Origin: Desulfomonilaceae bacterium | GTDB taxonomy: Bacteria > Desulfobacterota > Desulfomonilia > Desulfomonilales > Desulfomonilaceae | Direction: 5' to 3' | Assembly (NCBI GenBank): GCA_031082285.1 | Contig: JAVHLK010000037.1 | Coordinates: 1 to 45,482, forward strand | Length of the DNA stretch: 45,482 nucleotides | Part shown: positions 26,144-34,589 of the stretch, in pieces | Layout: every line of letters begins with the position of its first letter | Position numbering within the stretch: position 1 is the first letter of the stretch | Program-made: the position numbers and the translations under genes | The notes under the pieces: model-generated | The model's input: only the letters and a program-made list of their open reading frames with translations | Database searches by the model: none | What the model was told of the DNA's origin: nothing

Positions 26144-27025
26144 CTACTCTACGGTCACCCCGTAGATCATCCTAAGAACGCATTCGGCCACATCTTCACA
26201 GGTCATCAGCTGCTCGCCGGTTTCCAATTGTACCGGCCTGAAATGCACCGTCTTACGCTGACCGTCCTTGCAGGTCACGGTAAAGGTTCGCGGACGTTGT
26301 TCCCCCGGTTTCCGACCTATGATCCACGCGGACATCGCTTCTTCACGGTACCGAGGATCGGGAAACGCTTTCTTGAACCATTCCCTCCCGTTGGGCACGT
26401 CATTCAGGTCGTATCCAAACATCTGTGTGAATTTTGGATTGACGTACTCGTATGTCCCGTCCTCGGAAATCAAGACAACGCCGAGGGGAAGGTTTTCCGC
26501 CAGGACCTGGAATTTCGCCTTTTCCAGCCGAAGTGCTTCCGCGGCTTTGGTGAGCTCCGTGATGTCTTCACACGTCATCAAGTACTGTCCGGACTCGAGT
26601 TGTACCGGCCTGAAATGTACTGTCTTGAGCTCGCCGTTCTTGCACTTGACCGTGAATATTTTGGATGTCAGTTCTCCCTTGTCGGAGTCCGTTGCCACGC
26701 CGAGCCAGGTTCTGATCACTTCGTGCCGATAGCGGTCGTCGGGATATGCCTTTCTGAACCAGGTCTTCCCGTCGGGAACCTCGTCCAAAGCGTAGCCGAA
26801 CATTTGTGTGAACTTGGGATTCACATACTCAAAAGATCCTTCCTTGCTTATGATGACCATCCCCAACGGCGCGTGGTGAGAGTAATAATCTGTCTTGGCG
26901 CTTGCCTTGCGCATGTGCTCGTCCAGCTTTCTGCCTCCCTTTCCGGGGGCCGAAAGAGTCTTCATCGACTGAACCGTACCCTGGACGTCCCCACCCTGAT
27001 TTCGTGTAAGCTCGTAATCCTTCAT
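26144..27025 (-). CDS. tandem double-PAS protein without output domain
   Basis: From the ATG at 27025, preceded by GGAGGG, the product is 293 residues. It holds two PAS domains (about residues 50-165 and 172-285). These are close copies: each has EYVNPKFTQMFGY, an EVP/DVP-G-WF-KA block, DxRYRxE, then KTVHFRPVQLE and LMTCED. No kinase, GGDEF, methyl-accepting or DNA-binding region follows; the protein ends 10 residues after the second domain. It could be an adaptor or sensor that acts by dimerising with a partner, or the remains of a longer sensor kinase. Confidence 0.85.
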   Translation of the reverse strand: MKDYELTRNQGGDVQGTVQSMKTLSAPGKGGRKLDEHMRKASAKTDYYSHHAPLGMVIISKEGSFEYVNPKFTQMFGYALDEVPDGKTWFRKAYPDDRYRHEVIRTWLGVATDSDKGELTSKIFTVKCKNGELKTVHFRPVQLESGQYLMTCEDITELTKAAEALRLEKAKFQVLAENLPLGVVLISEDGTYEYVNPKFTQMFGYDLNDVPNGREWFKKAFPDPRYREEAMSAWIIGRKPGEQRPRTFTVTCKDGQRKTVHFRPVQLETGEQLMTCEDVAECVLRMIYGVTVE

Positions 27026-27528
27026 GTCACCCTCCACTGTGTTCTCACAATTGCCCCGTAATCGTTTCCTCGCCGGACTCGGCATCCATGACTCAAGTCC
27101 GAGGGAACGGATCCCTCCAAAGTGAGCTCGCACACGAAAAACCGTCTGCAATAACGCACATAACATCATCGCCGGAAGACAAAATCACCGGAATCATGTG
27201 GCCGACTCACGATGTTGCCGCCAATGCACCTCGTGATTCACCATTTGAGCGTGTAAGAGTAACCTCTCCTGCACCCGATCAAGCCTGTCGGGGGGGGGGC
27301 GAGAAATGTTGAGACACGAGAAATCTCACCAATAACCGGCTCACTCCGCCCACAAACATAACTCACTGTGGGCGTGACAATCAACCATAATCGGGCGCTC
27401 GATCACATTAACCCTTGACAACTATTCTCCTTCGATGCGTATTGGTGGCTGCGGTATTCCGCATCCGTTCTCTCGTTTGCATGTAGTTCTCCAACTTTGG
27501 TCGGCCGAGGTGACCCTCGCTTCTTAAC
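27026..27528. other. divergent intergenic region with G10 tract and candidate promoter
   Basis: This 503-bp region between the PAS gene and the radical-SAM gene holds no convincing gene. A run of ten G lies at 27290-27299. A perfect TTGACA at 27415-27420 is followed after 17-18 bp by a poor -10 (CGTATT or GTATTG) and could serve the downstream operon. The composition is lower in G+C than the flanks. Confidence 0.5.
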
Positions 27529-28158
27529 GTGCACGCGATGATGGACTCCAGCAGGGCCAACGGCCCCGGCGTTCGGTCAGTGATCTGGCTTCAAGGGTGT
27601 ACACTGGCCTGCCCGGGGTGTTTCAACCCGAAGTCCCACTCGCACGAACCTCGCTTTCTCGTCCCCGTGGAAACCATAATCGAACGTATCACGGCAATCC
27701 GGGATACCGTGGAAGGCGTCACGATCTCGGGAGGCGAACCGTTCCAACAATCGCGAGCACTGTTGCGTCTCCTCGCCGGTCTGCGCGGCCGCACGAGTCT
27801 ATCCGTGATACTTTTTACCGGCTATTCGATGCAAGAAGCCCTATCCGTTCACCATGGAGATGAAATTATCAAGACGGTGGACGTGCTCATCGCCGGCCGT
27901 TTCGTCAGGGAACTCCGTACTGCCGCGGGGCTCCGCGGTTCTTCCAATCAGGTCGTTCACATGGAGACGGATCGTTACCGTGTGCACGACATCGAGCAGA
28001 CGCCGCCGGCCGAGATCTCCATCGACGACAGAGGAATGATTTCCGTAAGCGGCATCAGTCCGCCGCATGTCCCGGAGGCCGCCTCCGCAGCACCGGGCGG
28101 ATCGAGGGACCGTCGCACGGAATCCACGGCGGGACTTGAACCCGATGAAAGGCATTGA
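27529..28158 (+). CDS. NrdG-like radical-SAM activase (4Fe-4S single-cluster protein)
   Basis: The 209-residue product is a short radical-SAM protein. CX3CX2C is Cys24, Cys28 and Cys31 in WLQGCTLACPGCFNP, and the SAM-binding GGE is in TISGGEPFQQ. It resembles glycyl-radical-enzyme activases such as NrdG, but no glycyl radical enzyme is in the window. The start is a GTG; ATGs at 27538 and 27541 follow, and none has a strong ribosome binding site. The C-terminal 40 residues are Pro/Ala/Arg rich. It is immediately followed by a Ycf46-like ATPase gene, so the two are surely cotranscribed. Confidence 0.85.
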   Translation: MHAMMDSSRANGPGVRSVIWLQGCTLACPGCFNPKSHSHEPRFLVPVETIIERITAIRDTVEGVTISGGEPFQQSRALLRLLAGLRGRTSLSVILFTGYSMQEALSVHHGDEIIKTVDVLIAGRFVRELRTAAGLRGSSNQVVHMETDRYRVHDIEQTPPAEISIDDRGMISVSGISPPHVPEAASAAPGGSRDRRTESTAGLEPDERH

Positions 28159-28159
28159 A

Positions 28160-29659
28160 ATGGATTTTGATAAAGACTTGGAGATCTACTTCCGATCTCG
28201 TTTCACGCTGATCTGTATACCCTCGCTGGAAGAAGAATGCATCATCGATCGGATCGAGAGGGTGTGCAGGAAGACCGACCGCAGACTTTATGCCTGGGAC
28301 CACGGAGAGTTCTTCCGCGTCATTCTCGGGGAAGGCGCTCCTCCAAGTGCCAAGGACCCCCTGAGCGCACTTACGGCAATGGAGAACCTCCCGGATGATT
28401 CGGTGTTCGTCCTGCTCGATTTTCATCAGTGCTGGAACGGGCAACCGAGGGTGGTACGGAAGCTTCGCGATCTCGCTCAGAGGTTCAGATTCATCCGGAA
28501 GACCATAATCCTCACCATGCCGTTTTGGCGCGTCCCGGATGAACTCAAGGACGACGCGGTCATGTTGGAGTTCCCATCCCCCGGCATCGCAGAGTTGGAC
28601 GACATTCTATCCTCGCTCACCGCGGCTCCGGGAGTCCGGTTCAACCTCACGCCACAGGGACGGGAGAAGCTCCTGGCCGCGGCTCTGGGACTCTCGACAA
28701 ACCATGCGAGGAGAATCTTCTCCAAGGCCATTATCTCAAAGGGCGGTCTGGACGAACGGGACATCGATCTGGTCAACCGGGAAAAGAAGCAGGTGGTTCG
28801 TGAATCGGGGGCACTTGAGTTCTTCACCCCGTCGGAAACCATCGCGGACGTGGGAGGATTGGACGAGTTGAAGGAGTGGCTTCGGATGCGCGAGCGGGCG
28901 TTCACGCAGGAAGCACGGGATTACGGACTCCCCGCGCCCAAAGGTATTGCGCTTATCGGTATTCCCGGGACGGGCAAGTCGTTGACGGCCAAGATGATTG
29001 CCGACCTCTGGAGGCTCCCGTTGCTACGTTTGGACCTGGGGGCTCTTTTTGCGGGGCTGGTGGGCCAGTCGGAGGAAAACACCAGGAGAGCGCTCTCCCT
29101 GGCGGAGACCGTGGCCCCCTGTCTGCTCTGGATCGATGAGATCGAAAAGGGACTGTCCGTGGGAGGCGGCGACGCGGGGACGTCCATGCGGGTTTTCGCA
29201 AGCATTCTTTCCTGGATGCAGGAAAAGACGAGGCCGGTCTTCGTGGTCGCCACCGCCAACAACATATCACTGCTGCCGGCGGAACTCTTGCGGAGAGGTC
29301 GCGTAGACGAGATCTTCTTTCTCGATCTCCCCTCGGCCGCCGAGCGCAGGGAGATTTTCCAGGTGCATATCCGCAAGCGCAAGCGACCGGTACAAGGATA
29401 CGACCTCGACGCATTGGTCGAAGCCTCGGACGGCTATGTCGGCGCGGAAATCGAGCAGGCCGTCATTGATGCCATGTACCGCGCGTTCAGCGATCGAGGC
29501 TTGCCCGGAAGGGATTTCACCACCGGGGACATCCTTGCCGCTCTGTCCAGACAGGTTCCCATCAGCCGTTCCCAACGGGAGACCGTCCGGGATTTGAGAC
29601 AATGGCTTGCCGAGGGTCGAGCTCAATCGGCATCCATAGGGTCCGTGGGACAGGCGTAG
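28160..29659 (+). CDS. Ycf46-like AAA+ ATPase
   Basis: The product is 499 residues from the ATG at 28160, 8 bp after GAAAGG; an ATG at 28145 is also possible and would overlap the previous gene. An N-terminal alpha/beta domain (about 1-230) of the type seen in the plastid/cyanobacterial protein Ycf46 precedes one AAA+ module. Walker A is GIPGTGKS at 267-274 and Walker B is LLWIDEIEKG with Asp326/Glu327; a sensor NN follows in VATANNISLLP and RRGRVDEIF supplies the arginine finger region. The family's role is poorly known, with links to carbon-uptake regulation in cyanobacteria. Here it lies between a radical-SAM activase and a HEAT-like/WD40 protein. Confidence 0.9.
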   Translation: MDFDKDLEIYFRSRFTLICIPSLEEECIIDRIERVCRKTDRRLYAWDHGEFFRVILGEGAPPSAKDPLSALTAMENLPDDSVFVLLDFHQCWNGQPRVVRKLRDLAQRFRFIRKTIILTMPFWRVPDELKDDAVMLEFPSPGIAELDDILSSLTAAPGVRFNLTPQGREKLLAAALGLSTNHARRIFSKAIISKGGLDERDIDLVNREKKQVVRESGALEFFTPSETIADVGGLDELKEWLRMRERAFTQEARDYGLPAPKGIALIGIPGTGKSLTAKMIADLWRLPLLRLDLGALFAGLVGQSEENTRRALSLAETVAPCLLWIDEIEKGLSVGGGDAGTSMRVFASILSWMQEKTRPVFVVATANNISLLPAELLRRGRVDEIFFLDLPSAAERREIFQVHIRKRKRPVQGYDLDALVEASDGYVGAEIEQAVIDAMYRAFSDRGLPGRDFTTGDILAALSRQVPISRSQRETVRDLRQWLAEGRAQSASIGSVGQA

Positions 29660-29718
29660 GAGGCGGCAAGGGCGCCCACATATCCACGCGACCCGCGAAT
29701 AGCGTGACCAGCGGAATA

Positions 29719-29810
29719 CCGATCCCACTCAATATGCCGGTATCTTGCCGCTTCCCTTCAATACAACCGGCGAGGACGCCGGTCCTACTCAATACGCCGG
29801 GATATCGCCG
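29719..29810 (+). repeat. pair of 32-bp direct repeats
   Basis: Units at 29719-29750 and 29779-29810 agree at 26 of 32 positions by direct comparison and are spaced 60 bp apart. Shared core: ACTCAATA followed by GCCGG and ending GCCG. They lie in the 287-bp gap between the ATPase gene and the WD40 gene, just upstream of a strong promoter. They could be binding sites or decayed copies of a dispersed repeat. Confidence 0.6.
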
Positions 29811-29881
29811 ATATGACTTCCCCATCGGGACCATGCCGTGCAAGGGGTCCCATCCCGAGCAGGCATCAGGACAAATCACGG

Positions 29882-29911
29882 TTGGCATCTTCTCAGACAT
29901 CCGCGTATAAT
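29882..29911 (+). promoter_or_regulatory. strong sigma-70 promoter before the HEAT-like/WD40 gene
   Basis: TTGGCA at 29882-29887 and a perfect TATAAT at 29906-29911 are separated by 18 bp. Transcription would begin near 29918, about 29 nt before the ATG. This would let the third gene of the cluster be made independently of the radical-SAM and ATPase genes. Confidence 0.65.
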
Positions 29912-29946
29912 GGGCATCTCAACAAAAGCTCTTTGGTTCGAGCCCA

Positions 29947-32502
29947 ATGACTTGCAGTCAACAGCACCCGATCCCCTCACCCATCGAGTTGGAGCAATGG
30001 GCTCTGGATTGTTCCCCCGCCGCACTGCGCGCCTTGGCGGAGATACTGAACGGCAAAGGCGAGAAAGCCCTCCGGGATGCCCTCGTCGAGACACTGAAGG
30101 AACTTGCCGAGAGAGGATCCGTCACTCCCCTGTACGAGCTGTGGTGCATCACCCGGGAGCCTCGTCTGACGGCATTGCTGACCGAACGGGGATACGTCCC
30201 CGGCTTCGCGTCCCACATGAAGGTATTCCGGTGTTTGGAATCCGGAGACCTGGACACGCTCGTTCACGGCACTGCCGATCTTGTGCCGCCCCTCGTCAAG
30301 GCATTGGAAAATCACGACGAAGTCCTCCGGGAAAGGGCATTCGACTGCCTCGGGCGCCTCCGGGACGAGGACGCCTTGGATACGCTGTGTGCGCTGTGGG
30401 CGCATCGACGGGCCGACCGTCTTCGGAAGTTGATCGAACGCGGGAAAATCGTGGCAAGGAGGCCCCCGGCAGTGATGGTGCTCTCAGCCCTTGCATGCGG
30501 CCGAACGGACGTCATAAGGCGTGCCGGCGCAGACGTCGTCCAACCGCTCATTGACGCATGTTCCGATGAGGACGAAATCCTCGCTCAACGGGCACGAGAC
30601 TGTCTGCCGCGTCTCGAAGACCGGGAGGCCGTCGACACATTCGCCGACATCTGGGCTCACAACAGGTCCGAACTGCTCGACCCTGCAATTACGGAGGGGG
30701 GGTACGTTGCCTCAAAGCCTGCGATAGTCAGAGTCCTGTCGGCATTGAAGAACGACAGATTGGAGATCGTCACGGATGACGGGCCGACATACGCGTACTC
30801 TCTGATCCTGGCGCTGGAGGACACCGATCCTGTCGTGGTTCAACGGGCCGAGACCGCCATTGACGCCCTGGCACCCGACAAGGATTTCCAGGATGCTCTC
30901 TGCCGGGTGGTTATCGAACACGGCCTCACCAGGGCACGGGATATTGCGTTGAGCAGAGGATGTAAACCTTTCGAAGGCCGATTCCGGGCACTGTTCTACT
31001 TTCTCACGGAACAGTGGGACGAGTACGAGAGCCTGGATTTCGACATGAGCATTATGACCGAGTTTTACGAGCACGGCGGAAAGGATCTACGCTCGCGCAT
31101 TGCGGCAACGGCCCGTCGGGCCGGTCGTCTCGAACTGGTGGAACTGGTTGCGGGAGTGAGGCATCGGCGCCGCATGGGCGAGATGACGATCCGTGAGTGG
31201 GAGGTAACTCTCGGAATTGTTGACGACCGCCGGGACTGGTCGACATTGTGGCGACTGGCACAGACCGCGCCTGCGGTGTGGTCCGTTCGAGCGCTCAGGC
31301 GGCTGGATGAAGTTGCATGGCTACCCGAGAGACGGGAAGATTGGGACGGATTCGACAGACTCCGCACCCTTGCCCTTCACTGTGTGAGTGAAGCACCCAT
31401 CCTCGGCGTGGTCGACGAACCGTTCGCTGCATTCACCGCTCACGGTCGTAGAGTATCCAGGCTGATCGTCAGTTCATACTTTGAGAGTGTGCTGGCCAGC
31501 GCCGGTTGGGACGGCACGGTCAGGCTTTGGGCAATCTCGGACGGAACGCTTGTGAACAAGTGGGCGGCTCATCGGCATCCCGTCACCGCGCTGGCAACCA
31601 ACCCGGACGGCTCAATGCTGGCAAGCGGCTGCGGGGCGGAAGACCGGGTGGTGCTCTGGACAACTCAAGACGGTGAACCTTCCAAGGTGTTGACCGGACA
31701 CGTGAAGGGCGTTGCATGCCTCGCCATGAGCCCCGACGGACGACTGCTTGCGGCCGGATGCTATGACGGGACGTGCCGCTTGTGGCGGATGCGTGACGGA
31801 ACCCTCCTCACGACTCTTGGGGCCGACACGCGGTCCGTTCGGTCCGCAGTCTTTAGTCCGGATGGAACGGTATTGGCCACCGGGGGAGAGGACGCGGCCG
31901 TCAAGCTTTGGAGCGTTCCACGCGGAGAGCTGCTCGCAGTACTGCGAGGCCACTCAATGACGGTGCGGTCTCTCGTGTTCACTCCCGACGGAGCCGTGAT
32001 CGCCGGCGGAAGTTCGGACAACGACGTCATACTCTGGAATTCGGGTGACGGGACAATGGTCCGGAAACTCACGGGCCACTCCAACGTTGTGACGTCCCTG
32101 GCGATAAGCAATGACGGTCGGGTATTGGCCTCGGCCGGATGGGACCGCTCGGTACGGCTCTGGGTAATGCCCGAGGGAACTCCTTGGGGGATCCTTGAAG
32201 GTCACTCCGGTCCGGTCACCTGCCTCACGACGGATCCGGAAAGCCGTATTCTGGTGAGCGGAAGCCACGATTGCTCGGTCATGATGTGGAATTTCCAATC
32301 GGGTATCTTCCGTAGGCCCACGACGAGAAGAGACATGGACCGACTCGAATCGTCCACACACAAACCCGCGAATCAAGACGAACAGCATTGGCTTGACTTC
32401 CTTATCGCTCAGATGAAGTGGCGCCGCCGTTTTGACATTGAGATCGACGCGGCCCCCGCCAGAATTGAGATCGGTCGGTACGACATAGAGATACAAGGAT
32501 GA
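29947..32502 (+). CDS. large HEAT-like/WD40 repeat protein
   Basis: The 851-residue scaffold has two repeat regions. Residues about 1-400 are helical HEAT-like repeats (for example RERAFDCLGRLRDEDALDTL and AQRARDCLPRLEDREAVDTF). Residues 493-786 are seven WD40 blades, each near 41 residues and ending in VRLW, VVLW, CRLW, VKLW, VILW, VRLW or VMMW, a complete propeller. A tail of about 65 residues closes with WRRRFDIEI and IEIGRYDIEIQ, an alternating beta-like pattern. There is no signal peptide or enzyme motif, so it probably assembles partners in the cytoplasm, most likely the preceding ATPase and radical-SAM protein. The ribosome binding site is weak. Confidence 0.9.
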   Translation: MTCSQQHPIPSPIELEQWALDCSPAALRALAEILNGKGEKALRDALVETLKELAERGSVTPLYELWCITREPRLTALLTERGYVPGFASHMKVFRCLESGDLDTLVHGTADLVPPLVKALENHDEVLRERAFDCLGRLRDEDALDTLCALWAHRRADRLRKLIERGKIVARRPPAVMVLSALACGRTDVIRRAGADVVQPLIDACSDEDEILAQRARDCLPRLEDREAVDTFADIWAHNRSELLDPAITEGGYVASKPAIVRVLSALKNDRLEIVTDDGPTYAYSLILALEDTDPVVVQRAETAIDALAPDKDFQDALCRVVIEHGLTRARDIALSRGCKPFEGRFRALFYFLTEQWDEYESLDFDMSIMTEFYEHGGKDLRSRIAATARRAGRLELVELVAGVRHRRRMGEMTIREWEVTLGIVDDRRDWSTLWRLAQTAPAVWSVRALRRLDEVAWLPERREDWDGFDRLRTLALHCVSEAPILGVVDEPFAAFTAHGRRVSRLIVSSYFESVLASAGWDGTVRLWAISDGTLVNKWAAHRHPVTALATNPDGSMLASGCGAEDRVVLWTTQDGEPSKVLTGHVKGVACLAMSPDGRLLAAGCYDGTCRLWRMRDGTLLTTLGADTRSVRSAVFSPDGTVLATGGEDAAVKLWSVPRGELLAVLRGHSMTVRSLVFTPDGAVIAGGSSDNDVILWNSGDGTMVRKLTGHSNVVTSLAISNDGRVLASAGWDRSVRLWVMPEGTPWGILEGHSGPVTCLTTDPESRILVSGSHDCSVMMWNFQSGIFRRPTTRRDMDRLESSTHKPANQDEQHWLDFLIAQMKWRRRFDIEIDAAPARIEIGRYDIEIQG

Positions 32503-32649
32503 CGCGGTCGGAATCGCCTCCCATGCGGCGGACGATCAAGCGCGTATGAAGCGCTCCACATAGTATGTTTCTGCGTTTCGGTCACGTACTCGGCGCCGAT
32601 CCGTTGCCGCCGCGTGAAAGACAGTCCGAATGCTCCCCGGTTGGACGTG

Positions 32650-33081
32650 CTAACGCTTCGGGCCCTTCACGAACGACACCAGCTTCCGCCACAGAATGGC
32701 CGTGCCAATAGCCGCTTTGATGAAGAACGTGCCCACGTCGTTGCCTGCAACCAGGTGAGCATGGAGGTGAAAGACTACCTGCCCCCCTCCACGATTCACA
32801 TTGATGAACAGTCGATACCCCGACTCCGCGACTCCAAAGTCTTTGGCAATCTTTTGCGCCGCTTGTCCGATACGGCACATCAAAGTGTCGTCCTGGGCAA
32901 CGTCGTTGAGCGTGGGAATGTGGGTTTTCGGTACGATAAGGATGTGGATGGGCGATGTGGGATTCGCGTCCCAAAAGGCCATGGTCAGGTCGTCTTCGTA
33001 GACCTTACGAGCAGGCAGTTTTCCTTGGATGATCTTGCAGAAAATGCAATCGCTTGAGTAATCGGTCATGTGGTTATTCAC
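32650..33081 (-). CDS. HIT-family hydrolase, copy 2 of a tandem pair
   Basis: The 143-residue HIT protein (Hint type) has the histidine triad His105, His107, His109 in GGGQVVFHLHAHL. An N-terminal CxxC (Cys12, Cys15) with a later His suits a zinc site. It should hydrolyse nucleoside phosphoramidates or dinucleotides. The GTG start overlaps the stop of the upstream HIT gene by 4 bp (GTGA), indicating translational coupling. It is a paralogue of that gene, with a longer, basic C terminus (LWRKLVSFVKGPKR). Confidence 0.88.
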   Translation of the reverse strand: MNNHMTDYSSDCIFCKIIQGKLPARKVYEDDLTMAFWDANPTSPIHILIVPKTHIPTLNDVAQDDTLMCRIGQAAQKIAKDFGVAESGYRLFINVNRGGGQVVFHLHAHLVAGNDVGTFFIKAAIGTAILWRKLVSFVKGPKR

Positions 33082-33431
33082 GATTCCGGCCGCCTGTCCG
33101 GCTCGGGTCTATTCTTGGAGATGAGGTGGACGTGGAGGTGAAAGATCACCTGCCCGCCCCCACGATTCACATTGATGAGAAATCGATAACCGCTTTGAGC
33201 CACTCCGAACATGCCGGCGATCTTCGAGGCTGCAAGTCCGCAGTGAGAGATAATGTCGCTGTCCTGCGGTACGTCGTTAAGCGTGGGGATGTGTTCACGA
33301 GGAACGATAAGAATGTGAAGAGGAGCGGCGGGATTCGCATCCCAGAAAGCGACTACTCGATCGTCCTCATAGACGAGGTCCGCGGGCGCCTTCCCGTCCG
33401 CGATCCTGCAGAATACGCAATCATCGCGCAT
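33078..33431 (-). CDS. HIT-family hydrolase, copy 1 of a tandem pair
   Basis: This 117-residue Hint-type protein has the standard length. Cys5 and Cys8 (CVFC) form half of a zinc site, and the triad is His98, His100, His102 in GGGQVIFHLHVHLI. It shares the blocks FWDANP, PLHILIVP, HIPTLNDV and INVNRGGGQV with the following HIT gene, so the pair arose by tandem duplication. It starts 18 bp after the membrane-anchored protein gene, so the three form one operon. Confidence 0.92.
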   Translation of the reverse strand: MRDDCVFCRIADGKAPADLVYEDDRVVAFWDANPAAPLHILIVPREHIPTLNDVPQDSDIISHCGLAASKIAGMFGVAQSGYRFLINVNRGGGQVIFHLHVHLISKNRPEPDRRPES

Positions 33432-33449
33432 GGGGCCTTGTCCGTCCTT

Positions 33450-34049
33450 TCATCTCACGGTAGGGATGTTCATCTCCGGGCCCCCCGGCGCCGAACCGTC
33501 CTCGGCCCCGATTCCCTTCACCGCGTTCGGCAGGTCGCCTTTCGCCTCGCTCTGCAACAAGTGAAGCGTGTCAAAGTCTTCCAGACTTCTCCTTCTCTTC
33601 GGCTTTTCCATTACGATCTTCCATTGTCCGTCCACCTTGCCGAAGACCGACATGTCCGTTCGTATGACTTGTCTGCCGTTCCGCTGTGTCGCGATCTTTT
33701 CCAGTACCACGATGGCCCGTGTCCCGCTGACCGCATCAAGTTGAAAATTACGCACATGGCACTCATAGTCCGTAATTTGCAAGTTCTTGATCAGATTGAT
33801 CTCCTGTTGCACAAAGTTCTCTACCCCGTCTCCGGACACGTACAAGTTCACCGTCGTCAAGTCGTTCCTTGCCAGTGCCTTCCACACGTCGCTCGCTATC
33901 TTCTGAACTCTGTCCCTCTCGGTCGCCCACGGAAGCCACAGCGCAGTCGCAGGCGTCGTCGCAAGCAAGACGAGACCGATCAGCAAAGAGATACGTGTGC
34001 CGAGACGAAACCAACGGCGAAAAGAATTTCTCGTATTGGTATTCCGCAT
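33450..34049 (-). CDS. membrane-anchored or secreted protein of unknown function, NTF2-like
   Basis: From the ATG at 34049, supported by GGGAGA upstream, the product is 199 residues. Basic residues precede one hydrophobic segment (about 16-36, ISLLIGLVLLATTPATALW), which is a signal peptide or anchor. The outer part may adopt an NTF2/SnoaL-like fold: helices with VWKALARNDLTTVNLYVSGDG, then strands ending MSVFGKVDGQWKIVMEKPKRR. This fold guess rests on pattern only. It leads the HIT operon. Confidence 0.7.
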   Translation of the reverse strand: MRNTNTRNSFRRWFRLGTRISLLIGLVLLATTPATALWLPWATERDRVQKIASDVWKALARNDLTTVNLYVSGDGVENFVQQEINLIKNLQITDYECHVRNFQLDAVSGTRAIVVLEKIATQRNGRQVIRTDMSVFGKVDGQWKIVMEKPKRRRSLEDFDTLHLLQSEAKGDLPNAVKGIGAEDGSAPGGPEMNIPTVR

Positions 34050-34589
34050 GACGTCTCCCGCAGCCACCCGCCCGTGGCCTGTCCACACACCCGGGGATTG
34101 CCGCTCACGTGTCCTCTCATATCAAGAGGCGGGATGTCTGTCCAGCCTTGTTTTGTCTCGTGATTCAATTGCTCGGCAAGAATACGAAGGACCTCATTTC
34201 AGACAGGATTTACTGCAAGTACCGGAGAAGTATCCGAAATGGAGAGCAATCCTCGGATTCCTTTGATGGCCGTGCAATCTGCGGCGAATCTTCCGTGCAC
34301 GTATTTCGGCACTCCTGGCACATTATGTGCATCGTTTTTGAGCGAGATTACCGCCGGATTCGAGCATGTGAGTACGCGACGGTGAGACGGTACCAATCGG
34401 GCACGGAAGTCCCCGGCACGTGCGGATCGGCTCGAGGGATGCGGTATTCGTGACACACGGCAGGAGCACATGGACACGGGAGACCGCCGAAAGAAACACA
34501 TACCGAGAGTTGGTGGAAACATAGGTGTTTCCGGGCTGTCGGATTTGTTTACACACTCTGTTCCGACAGGGTCGAGGGAGGGAGAGATC
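34050..34589. other. divergent intergenic gap
   Basis: About 540 bp lie between two genes transcribed away from each other. Short open frames occur but none has a ribosome binding site together with a protein-like sequence. The region should contain promoters for both sides; I found no pair of boxes good enough to report. Confidence 0.4.

Noticed and set aside
26144-27025. DNA repeats suggesting a repeat array
   Set aside because: The repeated blocks are two PAS-coding regions, not a CRISPR or tandem array; no CRISPR repeats were seen anywhere in the window.
25823-27061. 412-codon plus-strand open frame
   Set aside because: It spans the end of the hydrolase gene and the antisense of the PAS gene. 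Its repeated blocks simply mirror the PAS duplication.
33054-34163. 369-codon plus-strand open frame
   Set aside because: It is antisense to the HIT gene and the membrane-anchored protein gene, both of which have clear motifs or signal segments.
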